Assembly (NCBI GenBank): GCA_002375985.1
Contig: DFNH01000024.1
Coordinates: 74,399-138,398 of the forward strand
Length of the DNA stretch: 64,000 nt
Direction: 5' to 3'
Source: Firmicutes bacterium UBA3572
GTDB taxonomy: Bacteria > Bacillota > Desulfotomaculia > Desulfotomaculales > Desulforudaceae
Of the stretch, positions 7,057 through 15,781 are shown in pieces. The notes under the pieces were generated by a model, which did not search any database, was not told the DNA's origin, and saw nothing but the letters and a program-made list of their open reading frames with translations. The position numbers were made by a program, and so were the translations under genes. Position 1 is the stretch's first letter, and every line of letters starts with the position of its first letter.

Positions 7057-8421
7057 TCAACCGAAGGAAGGGTTAATATTGTCGGCAAAGATCCGCCGTT
7101 GGACAAAATTGGTGTACACTTCACCGCGGCGGAAGAAAGCGTTGGCCAACACCCGCTGGTGGAAGGGGATGGTCGTGGGCACACCCTCGATGACGAATTC
7201 CTCGAGCGCCCGTCGCGCCCGGTCAATGGCCTCGTTCCGGGTAGACCCCCAGACCACCAGTTTGGCCAGCAAGGAATCATAGTAAGGCGGTATGGTGTAA
7301 CCCTGGTAAAGGTGGCTGTCCACCCGCACCCCCGGCCCCCCCGGCGGCAGGTAACGCGTGATCACGCCCGCCTGCGGGCGAAAATTGGCCCACGGGTCCT
7401 CGGCGTTGATCCGGCACTCAATCGCCCATCCCTGGATGGTGATCTCGTCCGGCCGGATGGACAACGGCTCACCGGCCGCCACCCGGATTTGCTCCTTCAC
7501 GAGATCAAGTCCGGTAACCATCTCGGTGACCGGGTGCTCGACCTGGATCCGGGTATTCATCTCGATGAAATAAAAGTTGTTGTCCCGGTCCAGCAAAAAT
7601 TCCACCGTGCCGGCGCCTTGATAACCAACCGTTTGGGCCACCCGGACGGCCGCCTCGCCCATTTTCCGGCGCAACTCCGGCGTAAGCGCCGCCGAAGGTG
7701 CTTCCTCGAGGAGTTTCTGGTTGCGGCGCTGGATGGAACAGTCCCGCTCTCCCAGGTACACCAGGTTGCCGTACCGGTCTCCGAACACCTGAAACTCAAT
7801 ATGCCGGGGTTCGGCCACGTATTTCTCCAAATAGACGTCCGGGCTGCCAAAGGCGCTCTGGGCCTCGCTGCGGGCCGTTTGGATGGCGCGGGCAAGATCG
7901 GCTTTGTCGTGGGCGACGCGCATGCCGCGCCCCCCGCCGCCCGCCGAAGCCTTGATCAGCACCGGGTAGCCGATTTCCTCGGCCACGGCGAAGGCCTGCC
8001 GCTCATCGGTCACCGGGCCGCCCGAGCCGGGAACGATGGGTACGCCGGCGTTGCGGACGATCTCCACGGCTTCCGCCTTGGCCCCCATTTTGGTGATGGC
8101 TTCCACCGGGGGACCGATAAAGGTAAGCCCGCAGCTTTCACATACCTCGGCGAAATGAGCGTTCTCGGCCAGAAAACCGTAGCCCGGGTGGATGGCATCG
8201 GCTCCCGAAAGTTCGGCAGCACTGATGATGGCGGTGATGTTCAGATAACTCCGGCTGACGTCCGGGGGACCGATGCAAAAGGCCTGGTCCGCCATCCGAA
8301 CGTGCAGGCTGTCACGGTCGGCCTCCGAGTACACGGCGACCGTGGCCAGCCCCAGTTCCCGGCAGGCACGGATAATTCTTACGGCGATCTCCCCGCGGTT
8401 CGCGATCAGTACTTTCTCCAT
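7057..8421 (-). CDS. accC: Biotin carboxylase subunit (acetyl-CoA or pyruvate carboxylase)
   Basis: A 454-residue ATP-grasp enzyme that carboxylates biotin using bicarbonate and ATP. Visible motifs are MEKVLIANRGEIAVRIIRAC at the start, the glycine-rich ATP lid KASAGGGGRGMR, and the catalytic EMNTRIQVEHPVTE. It follows a carboxyltransferase/biotin-carrier fusion gene with a 15-base gap, so it most likely works as the carboxylase half (PycA) of a two-subunit pyruvate carboxylase. Because the upstream gene also carries an AccB-like segment, use in acetyl-CoA carboxylase is also possible. Confidence 0.93.
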   Translation of the reverse strand: MEKVLIANRGEIAVRIIRACRELGLATVAVYSEADRDSLHVRMADQAFCIGPPDVSRSYLNITAIISAAELSGADAIHPGYGFLAENAHFAEVCESCGLTFIGPPVEAITKMGAKAEAVEIVRNAGVPIVPGSGGPVTDERQAFAVAEEIGYPVLIKASAGGGGRGMRVAHDKADLARAIQTARSEAQSAFGSPDVYLEKYVAEPRHIEFQVFGDRYGNLVYLGERDCSIQRRNQKLLEEAPSAALTPELRRKMGEAAVRVAQTVGYQGAGTVEFLLDRDNNFYFIEMNTRIQVEHPVTEMVTGLDLVKEQIRVAAGEPLSIRPDEITIQGWAIECRINAEDPWANFRPQAGVITRYLPPGGPGVRVDSHLYQGYTIPPYYDSLLAKLVVWGSTRNEAIDRARRALEEFVIEGVPTTIPFHQRVLANAFFRRGEVYTNFVQRRIFADNINPSFG

Positions 8422-8436
8422 ATAACTCTCCCTAAC

Positions 8437-8886
8437 CTAGTCGGTCGCAATGATAAACAAGGGTTGTCCGTACTCCACCGCTTGCCCGTTTTCCACCAGG
8501 ATGTCGGTAATCACCCCGCTCACTTCCGCCTCTATCTCGTTCATAAGCTTCATGGCCTCGATGATGCAGAGCACCTGTCCCTCCTGGACCCGATCACCCA
8601 CCCGAACGTACGGCGGGGCGTCCGGAGCCGGCGCTTGGTAGAAGGTGCCCACCATCGGTGCCACCACCGTCACCCCTTCCCGGCGCGCCGGCTGCGGCCG
8701 CGCCGACTGCTCTTTCGCCTCCGCCGGTGCGGCCGGCAGGGCGGCCTGTTCGGGCGCCGCTTGGGTATCGTCCGCCGCCTTGCCTTTTTTGATGGTGATC
8801 TTGATCCCCTGGCTCTCCATCGAAAATTCCTTGATGTCGGTCTGGTCGAGCAGCCTGACCAATTCCCTGATTTCTTCCAGGTTCAT
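8437..8886 (-). CDS. accB: Possible internal start: free AccB biotin carboxyl carrier protein
   Basis: Inside pycB, in the same frame, an ATG at 8886 is preceded by AAGGAGG with eight bases of spacing. It begins exactly where canonical AccB proteins start. Initiation here would give a 149-residue BCCP ending with the biotinyl domain. This is inferred from the start signal and domain boundary; no separate stop or promoter is present. Confidence 0.4.
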   Translation of the reverse strand: MNLEEIRELVRLLDQTDIKEFSMESQGIKITIKKGKAADDTQAAPEQAALPAAPAEAKEQSARPQPARREGVTVVAPMVGTFYQAPAPDAPPYVRVGDRVQEGQVLCIIEAMKLMNEIEAEVSGVITDILVENGQAVEYGQPLFIIATD

Positions 8887-10305
8887 GCTCTTCGCCTCCT
8901 TGCCCTGCGCTGCACCCGCCGCCCGGCCTTGTGCAGCCGGGCCCTTCGGCAACTCCACCGGCTGGAGTGCCCCCTGGCGGCGGGCTTCAAAAAACTTTCG
9001 GGCCACCTGCGGGAAAAGGGCGTAACTTAATACGTCCTCCTCACAGGTTGCCAAATCCGCACATTCTTTTCTCATTTTTTCCAACCCAGGCTCCAACAAA
9101 TCGGCGGGCCGTACGGTGATCGGCTCGGCGTCCCCCAGAATGTCCCGCACGATTTCGGGATGCAAGGGCCCCGGCGGCCGTCCGTAAAGGCCCTGGACGT
9201 ATTTTTTGACCTCGCCCGGCACAAGCTTGTACCGCTGCCCGGTGAGCACATTCAGGACGGCCTGCGTCCCCACGATCTGGCTGGTCGGAGTGACCAGCGG
9301 CGGGTAGCCGAGTTCGGCCCGGACCCGGGGAATCTCGGCCAGCACCTCTTCCAGCCGGTGCAGTGACTTCTGCTCCTCCAACTGGGAGACCAGGTTGGAA
9401 ATCATGCCGCCGGGCACCTGGTGCTCAAATACCCGCATATCGTGAATGCGCGTCACGCCGCGCTCATAACCCTCGCGGCGGCGCAGTTCCTCAAAATACT
9501 CGGCGACTTCAAAGAGCATCCGGATACGCAGCTTGGTGTCGTAGGGTGTTTCCCGCAACGCCCGCACCACCGTTTCCACCGGCGGCTGCGAAGCACCGAA
9601 GGCCAGCGGCACCGAAGCGGTGTCGATAACGTCCACGCCGGCCTCGGCCGCCTTTAAGTAGGCGCCCACGGCCATGCCACCGATGAAGTGACAGTGCAGT
9701 TGCACCGGCAGGGACAGTTCCTTTTTAAATAAACTGACTAATTCGTAGGCCTTGTAAGGGGCGAGCAGGCCGGCCATGTCTTTGATGCAGATGGAGTCGG
9801 CACCCAACTCCGCCAATCGCTTGGCGGTCTCCAGGTAGTGCTCGGTGGTGTGCACCGGACTCAAGGTATACACCACAGTACCCTGCACGTGGGCACCGGC
9901 CGCGCGGGCGGCACGCATGGCAACCTCCATGTTGCGAATATCGTTCAAGGCGTCAAAGATACGGATGATGTCGATCCCGTTCTCCACCGCCTTGTGCACA
10001 AAGGCCTCCACAATGTCGTCCGGATAATGAGTGTACCCGACCAGGGACTGGCCGCGCAGGAGCATCTGCAACGGGGTCTTCTTGACGTGCCGTTTGATCA
10101 GGCGCAACCGCTCCCAGGGATCCTCCCGCAAATAGCGCAGGCAGACATCAAAAGTAGCCCCGCCCCAGACCTCCAGGGAGTGATACCCGATGGCGTCCAG
10201 CTTCTCCAGGATCGGCAGCATATCGGCGGTCTTCATTCTAGTGGCCCACAAACTCTGGTGACCGTCCCGCAGGGTGGTGTCGGTGATGCGCACCTGTTGT
10301 CCCAA
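8437..10305 (-). CDS. pycB: Pyruvate carboxylase subunit B / oxaloacetate decarboxylase alpha-type carboxyltransferase fused to AccB-like biotin carrier
   Basis: A protein of about 622 residues. Residues 1-470 are the carboxyltransferase TIM barrel (VRITDTTLRDGHQSLWATRM, the metal-binding QLHCHFIGG, then the conserved PTSQIVGTQAVLNVL). From residue 474 a second module begins with MNLEEIRELVRLLDQTDIKE, the usual N-terminus of free AccB, followed by an Ala/Pro linker and the biotinyl domain with the biotin lysine in EAMKLMNEI. The TTG at 10305, with GGGGAGG nine bases upstream, is preferred. A longer frame to 10365 would run through the leader hairpin. With AccC it would make oxaloacetate from pyruvate. 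Confidence 0.88.
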   Translation of the reverse strand: MGQQVRITDTTLRDGHQSLWATRMKTADMLPILEKLDAIGYHSLEVWGGATFDVCLRYLREDPWERLRLIKRHVKKTPLQMLLRGQSLVGYTHYPDDIVEAFVHKAVENGIDIIRIFDALNDIRNMEVAMRAARAAGAHVQGTVVYTLSPVHTTEHYLETAKRLAELGADSICIKDMAGLLAPYKAYELVSLFKKELSLPVQLHCHFIGGMAVGAYLKAAEAGVDVIDTASVPLAFGASQPPVETVVRALRETPYDTKLRIRMLFEVAEYFEELRRREGYERGVTRIHDMRVFEHQVPGGMISNLVSQLEEQKSLHRLEEVLAEIPRVRAELGYPPLVTPTSQIVGTQAVLNVLTGQRYKLVPGEVKKYVQGLYGRPPGPLHPEIVRDILGDAEPITVRPADLLEPGLEKMRKECADLATCEEDVLSYALFPQVARKFFEARRQGALQPVELPKGPAAQGRAAGAAQGKEAKSMNLEEIRELVRLLDQTDIKEFSMESQGIKITIKKGKAADDTQAAPEQAALPAAPAEAKEQSARPQPARREGVTVVAPMVGTFYQAPAPDAPPYVRVGDRVQEGQVLCIIEAMKLMNEIEAEVSGVITDILVENGQAVEYGQPLFIIATD

Positions 10306-10322
10306 GTCACTAATCCTCCCCA

Positions 10323-10362
10323 CGCAAGTTGGGTTGTAATCTTGACAACAATCCAACTTACG
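10323..10362 (-). promoter_or_regulatory. Stem-loop in the pycB leader next to the Shine-Dalgarno
   Basis: The transcript would fold with arms CGUAAGUUGG and CCAACUUGCG (10 pairs, one G-U), then a mismatch and four more pairs, around a ten-base loop. The 3' arm ends three bases before the GGGGAGG ribosome site of the pycB TTG start. No known riboswitch was recognised. Confidence 0.5.
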
Positions 10363-10412
10363 CACATCTTCCGTGGTAATCTGAATCTGGATCAGGATTA
10401 CTAATGTAGTCG

Positions 10413-10442
10413 ATTATACCGGAGACAGGCAGCCTTTGGGAA
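10413..10442 (-). promoter_or_regulatory. Promoter of the pycB-accC operon
   Basis: A perfect TATAAT (10418-10413, minus strand) lies 18 bases downstream of TTCCCA (10442-10437), a 4/6 match to the -35 box. Transcription would start near 10406, giving a leader of about 100 bases containing the stem-loop. Confidence 0.6.
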
Positions 10443-10508
10443 TACTTCGGACAAAAGTATACAAAAAACACACCGCGTTTGTGGCCCTTGTACCGCCAAA
10501 TGCAAAAA

Positions 10509-11096
10509 TTAGGTCGAAGTTTCGGCGGCGTGTTCGATAACCATCACGTTCTCGGCGGTTGTCCCGGCCCCCCGGGCCACCAGGTTAATAATGTCCACCG
10601 CCTCCTCCTCGGAAAGCGGTTCCGGCACAATGACGGTGACCAGGTCATCCTGGAAAAACACCACGGCGTCACGGAAGCCTTTGGCCCGCAGGATGTGTTC
10701 CAGGCCCATCTCCCGTTCCAAGTCACGGGTGAGCTGTAATAACCTTTCCTGCGCCGCGGCCCGTTGGGCTTCGCCGGCGGCCGCATCGGCGGCCACCGAC
10801 TGCAGCAGTTCCACCTGACGGCCCCGGTTCATCTCCCGTTCCAGACGGCACTCCACGAAAAAGTCGGTCCGGCTGGGCACGATGACTTGCGGTCCGGGTT
10901 GGGGCGCCTGGAGTTCGGACGGTTTGGGTTCTTCGGCCGCTACCGGTACGGTGTCCGGTTCGCCGGGATCTTCCGGACCAAAAACCCGCGTCCAGTAGTC
11001 ACCGGGAGATATAAGCCAGGCCGCCGCCAGGATTATGACCAGCAGCACCAGGATGGCGGTCCAGAACAATTTACGGTCCATGGTCACAAAACGCAT
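10509..11096 (-). CDS. spoIIIAH: Stage III sporulation protein AH
   Basis: A 195-residue protein with one N-terminal membrane segment (LFWTAILVLLVIILAAAWLI), a low-complexity Pro/Glu spacer, then the YscJ/FliF-like ring domain near the C-terminus (KGFRDAVVFFQDDLVTVIVPEPLSEEEAVDIINLV). In the mother-cell membrane it forms a ring that docks with forespore SpoIIQ to make the feeding-tube channel. It is the last gene of the spoIIIA operon. Confidence 0.9.
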   Translation of the reverse strand: MRFVTMDRKLFWTAILVLLVIILAAAWLISPGDYWTRVFGPEDPGEPDTVPVAAEEPKPSELQAPQPGPQVIVPSRTDFFVECRLEREMNRGRQVELLQSVAADAAAGEAQRAAAQERLLQLTRDLEREMGLEHILRAKGFRDAVVFFQDDLVTVIVPEPLSEEEAVDIINLVARGAGTTAENVMVIEHAAETST

Positions 11097-11154
11097 CTTT
11101 CTCCCTCCTCAAAACCGCATTTTTAAAAGGCGACAGGCAACGGTTTTCCGATTC

Positions 11155-11745
11155 CTAAAATTTCTTCGGCAACACCAAGATCTTGTGCGGTTCCACCCCC
11201 AGAGCCACCCGGGTAGCCCGGAATAACTCGGCCTTAATGGCCGGATCGCGGGCACCTTCGGCCACCACCAGCACCCCGGTCACCCGGGAGGCCAGTTCGC
11301 GTTCCACCACCGGGATTTCGTAACCCCGCTCTCCCCGGACCACCACCAACTGGCCCGATTCGCTGACCTCCGTGGTGACCCGGGTGGTACCGCTCTCACT
11401 GCTTTCGTCGCTGATCTTTCGCCCCACGGTGGTGTTAACGGCGTACTCCGAAGTGGTTGAGTGTTCGAGGCGGACGCTCACGTCCACCCTTCCGACCCCG
11501 GAGACTTGCTGGAGCAGGTTCTCCAGTCTTTGCGCCAGGTATTCCTCTTCGGATTGAATCTGCAGGCTAACCGGTTTACCTCCCGTCTTCACTTCCGGAG
11601 ACCCCACGACATCCGCTGGCTTGGCCTCTCTGGTGCCGGTGTCCAGGTGGCCCAGAAGCAGCAGAAAGATGCCCAGAACCGCCATGGCCAGCAGGAGAAC
11701 CTGCCGCCCGTGCTTGCCGCCGCCCCAAAGATCCCTTAGTTTCAT
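11155..11745 (-). CDS. spoIIIAG: Stage III sporulation protein AG
   Basis: A 196-residue protein with a single N-terminal membrane segment (QVLLLAMAVLGIFLLLLGHL) and an outer domain containing EEEYLAQRLENLLQQVSGVGRVDVSVRLE and VTGVLVVAEGARDPAIKAELFRATRVAL, typical of SpoIIIAG. The family forms a large oligomeric ring in the intermembrane space of the engulfed forespore. It sits between spoIIIAF and spoIIIAH. Confidence 0.92.
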   Translation of the reverse strand: MKLRDLWGGGKHGRQVLLLAMAVLGIFLLLLGHLDTGTREAKPADVVGSPEVKTGGKPVSLQIQSEEEYLAQRLENLLQQVSGVGRVDVSVRLEHSTTSEYAVNTTVGRKISDESSESGTTRVTTEVSESGQLVVVRGERGYEIPVVERELASRVTGVLVVAEGARDPAIKAELFRATRVALGVEPHKILVLPKKF

Positions 11746-11786
11746 AAGTTTCCACCTCCTCTTTTCCAGGTGCCGGGTACAACAAC

Positions 11787-12374
11787 TTACTCTTGATACT
11801 CCACGGTCACCTGTGCAGGGCTCAAACTATAAAAGTCGGCCACGATCCGGCGCAGCCGCTCTACGGCCTCCGGGTCGGAACGCTCCGCCGGTGCGGCCCA
11901 AACCGGCCGGTCTTCACCGACCAAGGGTTCCCCTTCCAAGACCAGAATCACCTCCTCCAGCCGTCCCGGTTGGCCATCGGGCGTCCCGGCCGTAGTGCGC
12001 ACCCGCACCGCGGTCACCGCCACGTCCGGGTTCAAGCCGGCCAGGCCCCGGATTTGCCGGGCCAAACCCTGCTCGTATTCGGCCTGCGCCCGGGATTGCC
12101 CCGCTTGCCAGAGCCGTTCCCCTTCCCGGAGAATCTCGGCGGTAGCGGCCTGATCGGGTGGTCCCAGCGACAGCCAGGAAAGGTCGGCAGCCAGTTCGCG
12201 ATGCCAGAAACTCATTCCGGCCTGAAGCACGGCAACGATGATTAAAAGCCCTAAAACCATGCGCACGTAACGGCGCATATCCCCGTGCGGCAGCAAGAGC
12301 TCCAGGGTAACGGCCAGGATGATCAGGATCACCAGTTCCCGCACCAAGTTCTGCAGCGTGTCCAGGGTAGACAC
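11787..12374 (-). CDS. spoIIIAF: Stage III sporulation protein AF
   Basis: A 195-residue protein with two N-terminal hydrophobic helices (LVILIILAVTLELLLP and VRMVLGLLIIVAVLQAGM) and a soluble C-terminal ring-building-motif domain ending FYSLSPAQVTVEYQE. Position between spoIIIAE and spoIIIAG supports the call. It belongs to the mother-cell side of the SpoIIIA-SpoIIQ channel. Confidence 0.88.
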   Translation of the reverse strand: MSTLDTLQNLVRELVILIILAVTLELLLPHGDMRRYVRMVLGLLIIVAVLQAGMSFWHRELAADLSWLSLGPPDQAATAEILREGERLWQAGQSRAQAEYEQGLARQIRGLAGLNPDVAVTAVRVRTTAGTPDGQPGRLEEVILVLEGEPLVGEDRPVWAAPAERSDPEAVERLRRIVADFYSLSPAQVTVEYQE

Positions 12375-12377
12375 CTC

Positions 12378-13541
12378 CTACCGCAGCATGACCGCCAGGT
12401 TGCCCAGGCCGGTCATCAAAACCAGCGCAAAGAAAAAGAGGAGCGCGGTGGTGGCGACCACACCGAAGACGGCGGCGATGCTGTTGCCCAGCGTATTCAG
12501 ACAATCGGACAGCCTGGCCTCCCCCAGGGGTTGGACCAGCGCGGCCGCCAGCTTGTAAATAAACACCAGCACGATGATCTTTAACAGGGGGAAAAGCACC
12601 ATCAAAAAAATCATCAGGAGCCCGGCCAGACCGACCGCGTTCTTCACCAGCAGTGACGAACCCACGATCATCTCCATGGCGTCCGAAAACATCTTACCCA
12701 CGATGGGCAGAAAGGCCTGGGACGCATACTTGGCGGTACGATAGGCCACCCCCTCGGTCACCGCACCGGCTACCCCCTGGATGGTCATCACCCCCAGAAA
12801 GACGGTGGTCAGCACCCCCATGATGCCGATACCCACGTGCCGGAGAAAGTCGGCCAGACGGGCAAGCGAAAACCCGCTCGCCAGGTGACTGATCATCCCT
12901 AGAACGGCTGAAAAGAGGATCAGCGGCAGCACCACGTTCTTCACGATGTTGGCCGCCCCGTTCATCACGATCACAATTAGCGGGTGTAGCAGCGCCGCCG
13001 ACGCAAAACCGCCCACGGCACACAGCAGGGCAAGCATCACGGGCAGCATGGCGTGCATGAACACAACCATGTTTTCCACCGCCTGCCGGCCGGTCTTCAG
13101 GGCGATCATAAACGACCCGGCGGCGATGGTAATTAACGCCAGGTAGACCGCGGCGTGGGCGATCCGGCTGATGTTCGATTTTTCAAAGGCGCTGGCGATG
13201 TTTTGCAACACCGCACAGATGACGGCCAAAACAACCAGCTTGCCGAGCAGCGCGGCGTTGGCGATGATCTCCTGAAACAGGTAACGCCAGACGGCGCCCA
13301 GGAGATCTGTGGGGCGATAGCCCAACTCGCCCCGGACCAGGGATACGACCAGGTCCCGAAAGTCCGACTCCGGCAGGGCACCTTCAATTTCCTCGTTCAG
13401 TAGCTTGACCGCGTCGTCCAGCCGCCCCAAATCAATCTCGTCCAGGATACGGTCCACACCCCCGCCGGTCTCGGCCCAGGAAACCCCCGGGAAAAACACC
13501 AGGGCCAAACACAATGCCACCAAGACCCTTGTCACGCCCAA
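12378..13541 (-). CDS. spoIIIAE: Stage III sporulation protein AE
   Basis: A 387-residue polytopic membrane protein starting with a cleavable signal peptide (VLVALCLALVFFPGVSWAET). A long run of transmembrane helices from about residue 90 to the end carries the family segment YASQAFLPIVGKMFSDAMEMIVGSSLLVKNAVG. It is a core membrane component of the SpoIIIA channel, with similarity to type III secretion export apparatus parts. It lies four bases from spoIIIAF. Confidence 0.92.
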   Translation of the reverse strand: MGVTRVLVALCLALVFFPGVSWAETGGGVDRILDEIDLGRLDDAVKLLNEEIEGALPESDFRDLVVSLVRGELGYRPTDLLGAVWRYLFQEIIANAALLGKLVVLAVICAVLQNIASAFEKSNISRIAHAAVYLALITIAAGSFMIALKTGRQAVENMVVFMHAMLPVMLALLCAVGGFASAALLHPLIVIVMNGAANIVKNVVLPLILFSAVLGMISHLASGFSLARLADFLRHVGIGIMGVLTTVFLGVMTIQGVAGAVTEGVAYRTAKYASQAFLPIVGKMFSDAMEMIVGSSLLVKNAVGLAGLLMIFLMVLFPLLKIIVLVFIYKLAAALVQPLGEARLSDCLNTLGNSIAAVFGVVATTALLFFFALVLMTGLGNLAVMLR

Positions 13542-13548
13542 CTCCCAC

Positions 13549-13944
13549 CTAATCCAATATTTTCATAAGAATCTCCAGGACGGCCATCACGATCGGAATG
13601 GCCAGCACCAGAATCAGGATTTTCGCGGCCAGCTCGATCTTGGCCGCCAGCGCCCCCTCCCCGGCATCCCGGCACACCTGGGCCCCAAAGTCGGCGATGT
13701 ACGCGATACCGACGATTTTCAGCACCGCCCCCAGGTAAACCATGTTCACATTCGCCCGCCGGGAGAGGTCCTGCAGAATCTCGATCACGGCGCCGATCTT
13801 GCCCAGCACCACCAGGAAAAGCGCCACCCCGGCCGCGATGCTGACCAGAAGGGCGATCTCGGGCTTGTACTGCCGGAGGATGATGACCAAGACGGCCGCC
13901 ACCAGGGCGAACCCTACGATTTGGGTGATTTCCACGCCGCCCAC
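13549..13944 (-). CDS. spoIIIAD: Stage III sporulation protein AD
   Basis: A 131-residue membrane protein with about four hydrophobic segments, beginning GGVEITQIVGFALVAAVLVIILRQYKPEIALLVSIAAGV and containing YLGAVLKIVGIAYIADFGAQVCRDAGE. Both are characteristic of the SpoIIIAC/AD family. It lies eight bases upstream of spoIIIAE and five bases after spoIIIAC. Confidence 0.92.
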   Translation of the reverse strand: MGGVEITQIVGFALVAAVLVIILRQYKPEIALLVSIAAGVALFLVVLGKIGAVIEILQDLSRRANVNMVYLGAVLKIVGIAYIADFGAQVCRDAGEGALAAKIELAAKILILVLAIPIVMAVLEILMKILD

Positions 13945-13948
13945 CTGC

Positions 13949-14152
13949 CTAAAACAGCCTGAACACCGTCTTCACCTGCTCAAAAAGGTTCCCCAACAGG
14001 TCAATCACCCACATCAGGATGATTGCCACCCCGGCCAGCGTGGCCAGATGGGCCTGTTCCTCCTTGCCGGCGTGTTTCAGCAGGGCGTGCAGCACCGCGG
14101 TCAGAATGCCGACCCCGGCAATCTTGAAGATGATATCGATATTTGCCCCCAC
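13949..14152 (-). CDS. spoIIIAC: Stage III sporulation protein AC
   Basis: A 67-residue protein with two membrane helices (DIIFKIAGVGILTAVLHALLKHAGKEEQAHLATLAGVAIILMWVI), the normal size and pattern of SpoIIIAC. It is a small membrane component of the SpoIIIA complex, encoded between spoIIIAB and spoIIIAD. Confidence 0.9.
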   Translation of the reverse strand: MGANIDIIFKIAGVGILTAVLHALLKHAGKEEQAHLATLAGVAIILMWVIDLLGNLFEQVKTVFRLF

Positions 14153-14164
14153 GCTTACCCTCCT

Positions 14165-14683
14165 CTAAACCAGAATCAGCACGGTGGCCAGGCCGGCAAA
14201 GAGGCCCAGGTACCGCCACAGGCGCACGTTATGGTGCGCCTCCTCCTCCGCTTTGACAATCTGGGCCCGGAGACGCTCCCCCGCGAGGCGCAGGTGCTTG
14301 GCCTGATCCTGGCGGTCGGAGGCACCCAGCATCTGGCCGATACTCTGTAAAACGGCCAGGTCCTCGGTCTTAAGACACGATTCCGGGTAGTAACCGTCCA
14401 GGGCCGTCGCCCAGGCCTCCTGCGCCGTGGTGCCCACGCGGGAGGCCAGGGTGGCGTGCACCCGGGCGAACAAACCGGCCACACAGGGGTCCGCCCGGCG
14501 CGCCACCTGGTCCAGCGCCTCGGCCAAAGGGGTGGCCGCGTACACTATCTCGGTTTCCAATAGACTCAGGGCCGACTGGAGGGCCCGCAGTTCCCGGGGA
14601 CGCCGGGCATAATTTCGGGCAACCAGGAACCCGAACGCTCCCGCGGCCACGATTACCAGCAGCGCCCCGGCTACCTTGAACAC
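14165..14683 (-). CDS. spoIIIAB: Stage III sporulation protein AB
   Basis: A 172-residue protein anchored by N- and C-terminal hydrophobic segments. It contains the family pattern RPRELRALQSALSLLETEIVYAATPLAEAL and ENLAVLQSIGQMLG-like sequence, related to GspF-type platform proteins. It overlaps the end of spoIIIAA by 13 bases, indicating coupled translation. Confidence 0.9.
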   Translation of the reverse strand: MFKVAGALLVIVAAGAFGFLVARNYARRPRELRALQSALSLLETEIVYAATPLAEALDQVARRADPCVAGLFARVHATLASRVGTTAQEAWATALDGYYPESCLKTEDLAVLQSIGQMLGASDRQDQAKHLRLAGERLRAQIVKAEEEAHHNVRLWRYLGLFAGLATVLILV

Positions 14684-15687
14684 CTTACCGCCCCCAATGC
14701 TTGAAAACTGCCGCCGTCAACCACCGCCCGCACCGCGCCCGGACCGTGCCGGTATTCCAGTACCACGAAGCGTTCCACAATCCGCCGCCCCAAGAGGTCG
14801 CGCAGCACCGGCCGCCCGCGCAGGTCGTCCACCGAGGCGCCGTGCGCCGTGGCCAGGATACTCACCCCCGCGTTCAGCATCTCCTCCAGGGCCTCCACGT
14901 CTTCCCGCCGGCCGATCTCGTCGGTGGCGATCACCGCCGGAGACAACGCCCGCAGCAACATCATCATTCCTTCCGCTTTAGGACAAGCATCCAACACGTC
15001 GGTGCGCAACCCCACATCCCGCTGGGGGATGCCCTGGTAGCAACCGGCGATTTCGGAACGTTCATCCACCACCCCCACCGTCAGGCCGGCAAAACCCAGG
15101 CGCGGAATCCCATTAGAAATCTGACGCACCAGGTCCCGCAGCAGGGTGGTCTTGCCGCAGCGTGGCGAGGATATGATCAGGGTGTTATACACCGCCCGCG
15201 GTCCCCGGACCAGCCACGGCAGCACCTGGTCGGCGGCGCCGCGGACCTCCCGGCTGATACGAAAATTAAGCCCCGTGAGGTATTTCAGGGTTCTTACTTT
15301 CCCCCCGTCGACCACCGCCCGCCCACAAAGTCCAACACGGTGTCCGCCGGGAACGGTCACAAATCCCTGGCGGAGTTCGTCCTCCACGGCATACAGAGAA
15401 GACCCGGTCACCAGTTCGACCGTGCGCAGCATGTCGTCCGCACTGACCCGGTAAGCCTGCTCCGGATTGCCGGTAAGCACACCCTCCGGGGTCAGCATGT
15501 ACTCTCCCCTGGCGCCGCTGAGCATCAGGGGCCGCCCCGTCCGCAGCCGGATCTCCTCCAGCGCGGCCCAGTCGGCCGCGGATAGTTGGGTTAAGAGAGC
15601 CCGGATCGCCGCCGGGAAAAACCTGGTGACCTCGTGCCAAAGCCGCGTTTGCGGGGTTGTTTCCGTCAACTGGCTGATATAGGCCAC
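14671..15687 (-). CDS. spoIIIAA: Stage III sporulation protein AA (secretion-type ATPase)
   Basis: A 338-residue AAA-type ATPase related to type II/IV secretion ATPases. The Walker A is SSPRCGKTTLLRDL and the Walker B region is ALSPAVIATDEIGRREDVEAL. It is thought to energise assembly or transport through the SpoIIIA channel in the mother cell. The start is a GTG at 15687 with AGGAGGGG upstream. It is the first gene of the eight-gene operon. Sigma-E control is known in other spore-formers, but no convincing sigma-E promoter was identified here. Confidence 0.93.
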   Translation of the reverse strand: MAYISQLTETTPQTRLWHEVTRFFPAAIRALLTQLSAADWAALEEIRLRTGRPLMLSGARGEYMLTPEGVLTGNPEQAYRVSADDMLRTVELVTGSSLYAVEDELRQGFVTVPGGHRVGLCGRAVVDGGKVRTLKYLTGLNFRISREVRGAADQVLPWLVRGPRAVYNTLIISSPRCGKTTLLRDLVRQISNGIPRLGFAGLTVGVVDERSEIAGCYQGIPQRDVGLRTDVLDACPKAEGMMMLLRALSPAVIATDEIGRREDVEALEEMLNAGVSILATAHGASVDDLRGRPVLRDLLGRRIVERFVVLEYRHGPGAVRAVVDGGSFQALGAVRCSR

Positions 15688-15751
15688 GGTTTGTCCCCTC
15701 CTGGTTACATAGGTATGCCTGCCGGGCCGGGGTAGACCATGTAGAGCATGA

Positions 15752-15781
15752 AAAAACGGCGCTCATTTAAGCGCCGTTTTT
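15752..15781. terminator. Bidirectional Rho-independent terminator
   Basis: An inverted repeat (AAAAACGGCGCT / AGCGCCGTTTTT) with a six-base loop has an A-tract on one side and a T-tract on the other. It separates the efp-side transcription unit from spoIIIAA on the minus strand. Confidence 0.85.

Noticed and set aside
7099..9030. 643-codon plus-strand open frame
   Set aside because: It lies antisense to accC and pycB, whose products show intact conserved motifs. Long opposite frames are expected at high GC.
15688..15740. Sigma-E promoter upstream of spoIIIAA
   Set aside because: CATACCTA resembles a -10 box but no matching -35 element was found at the right spacing.
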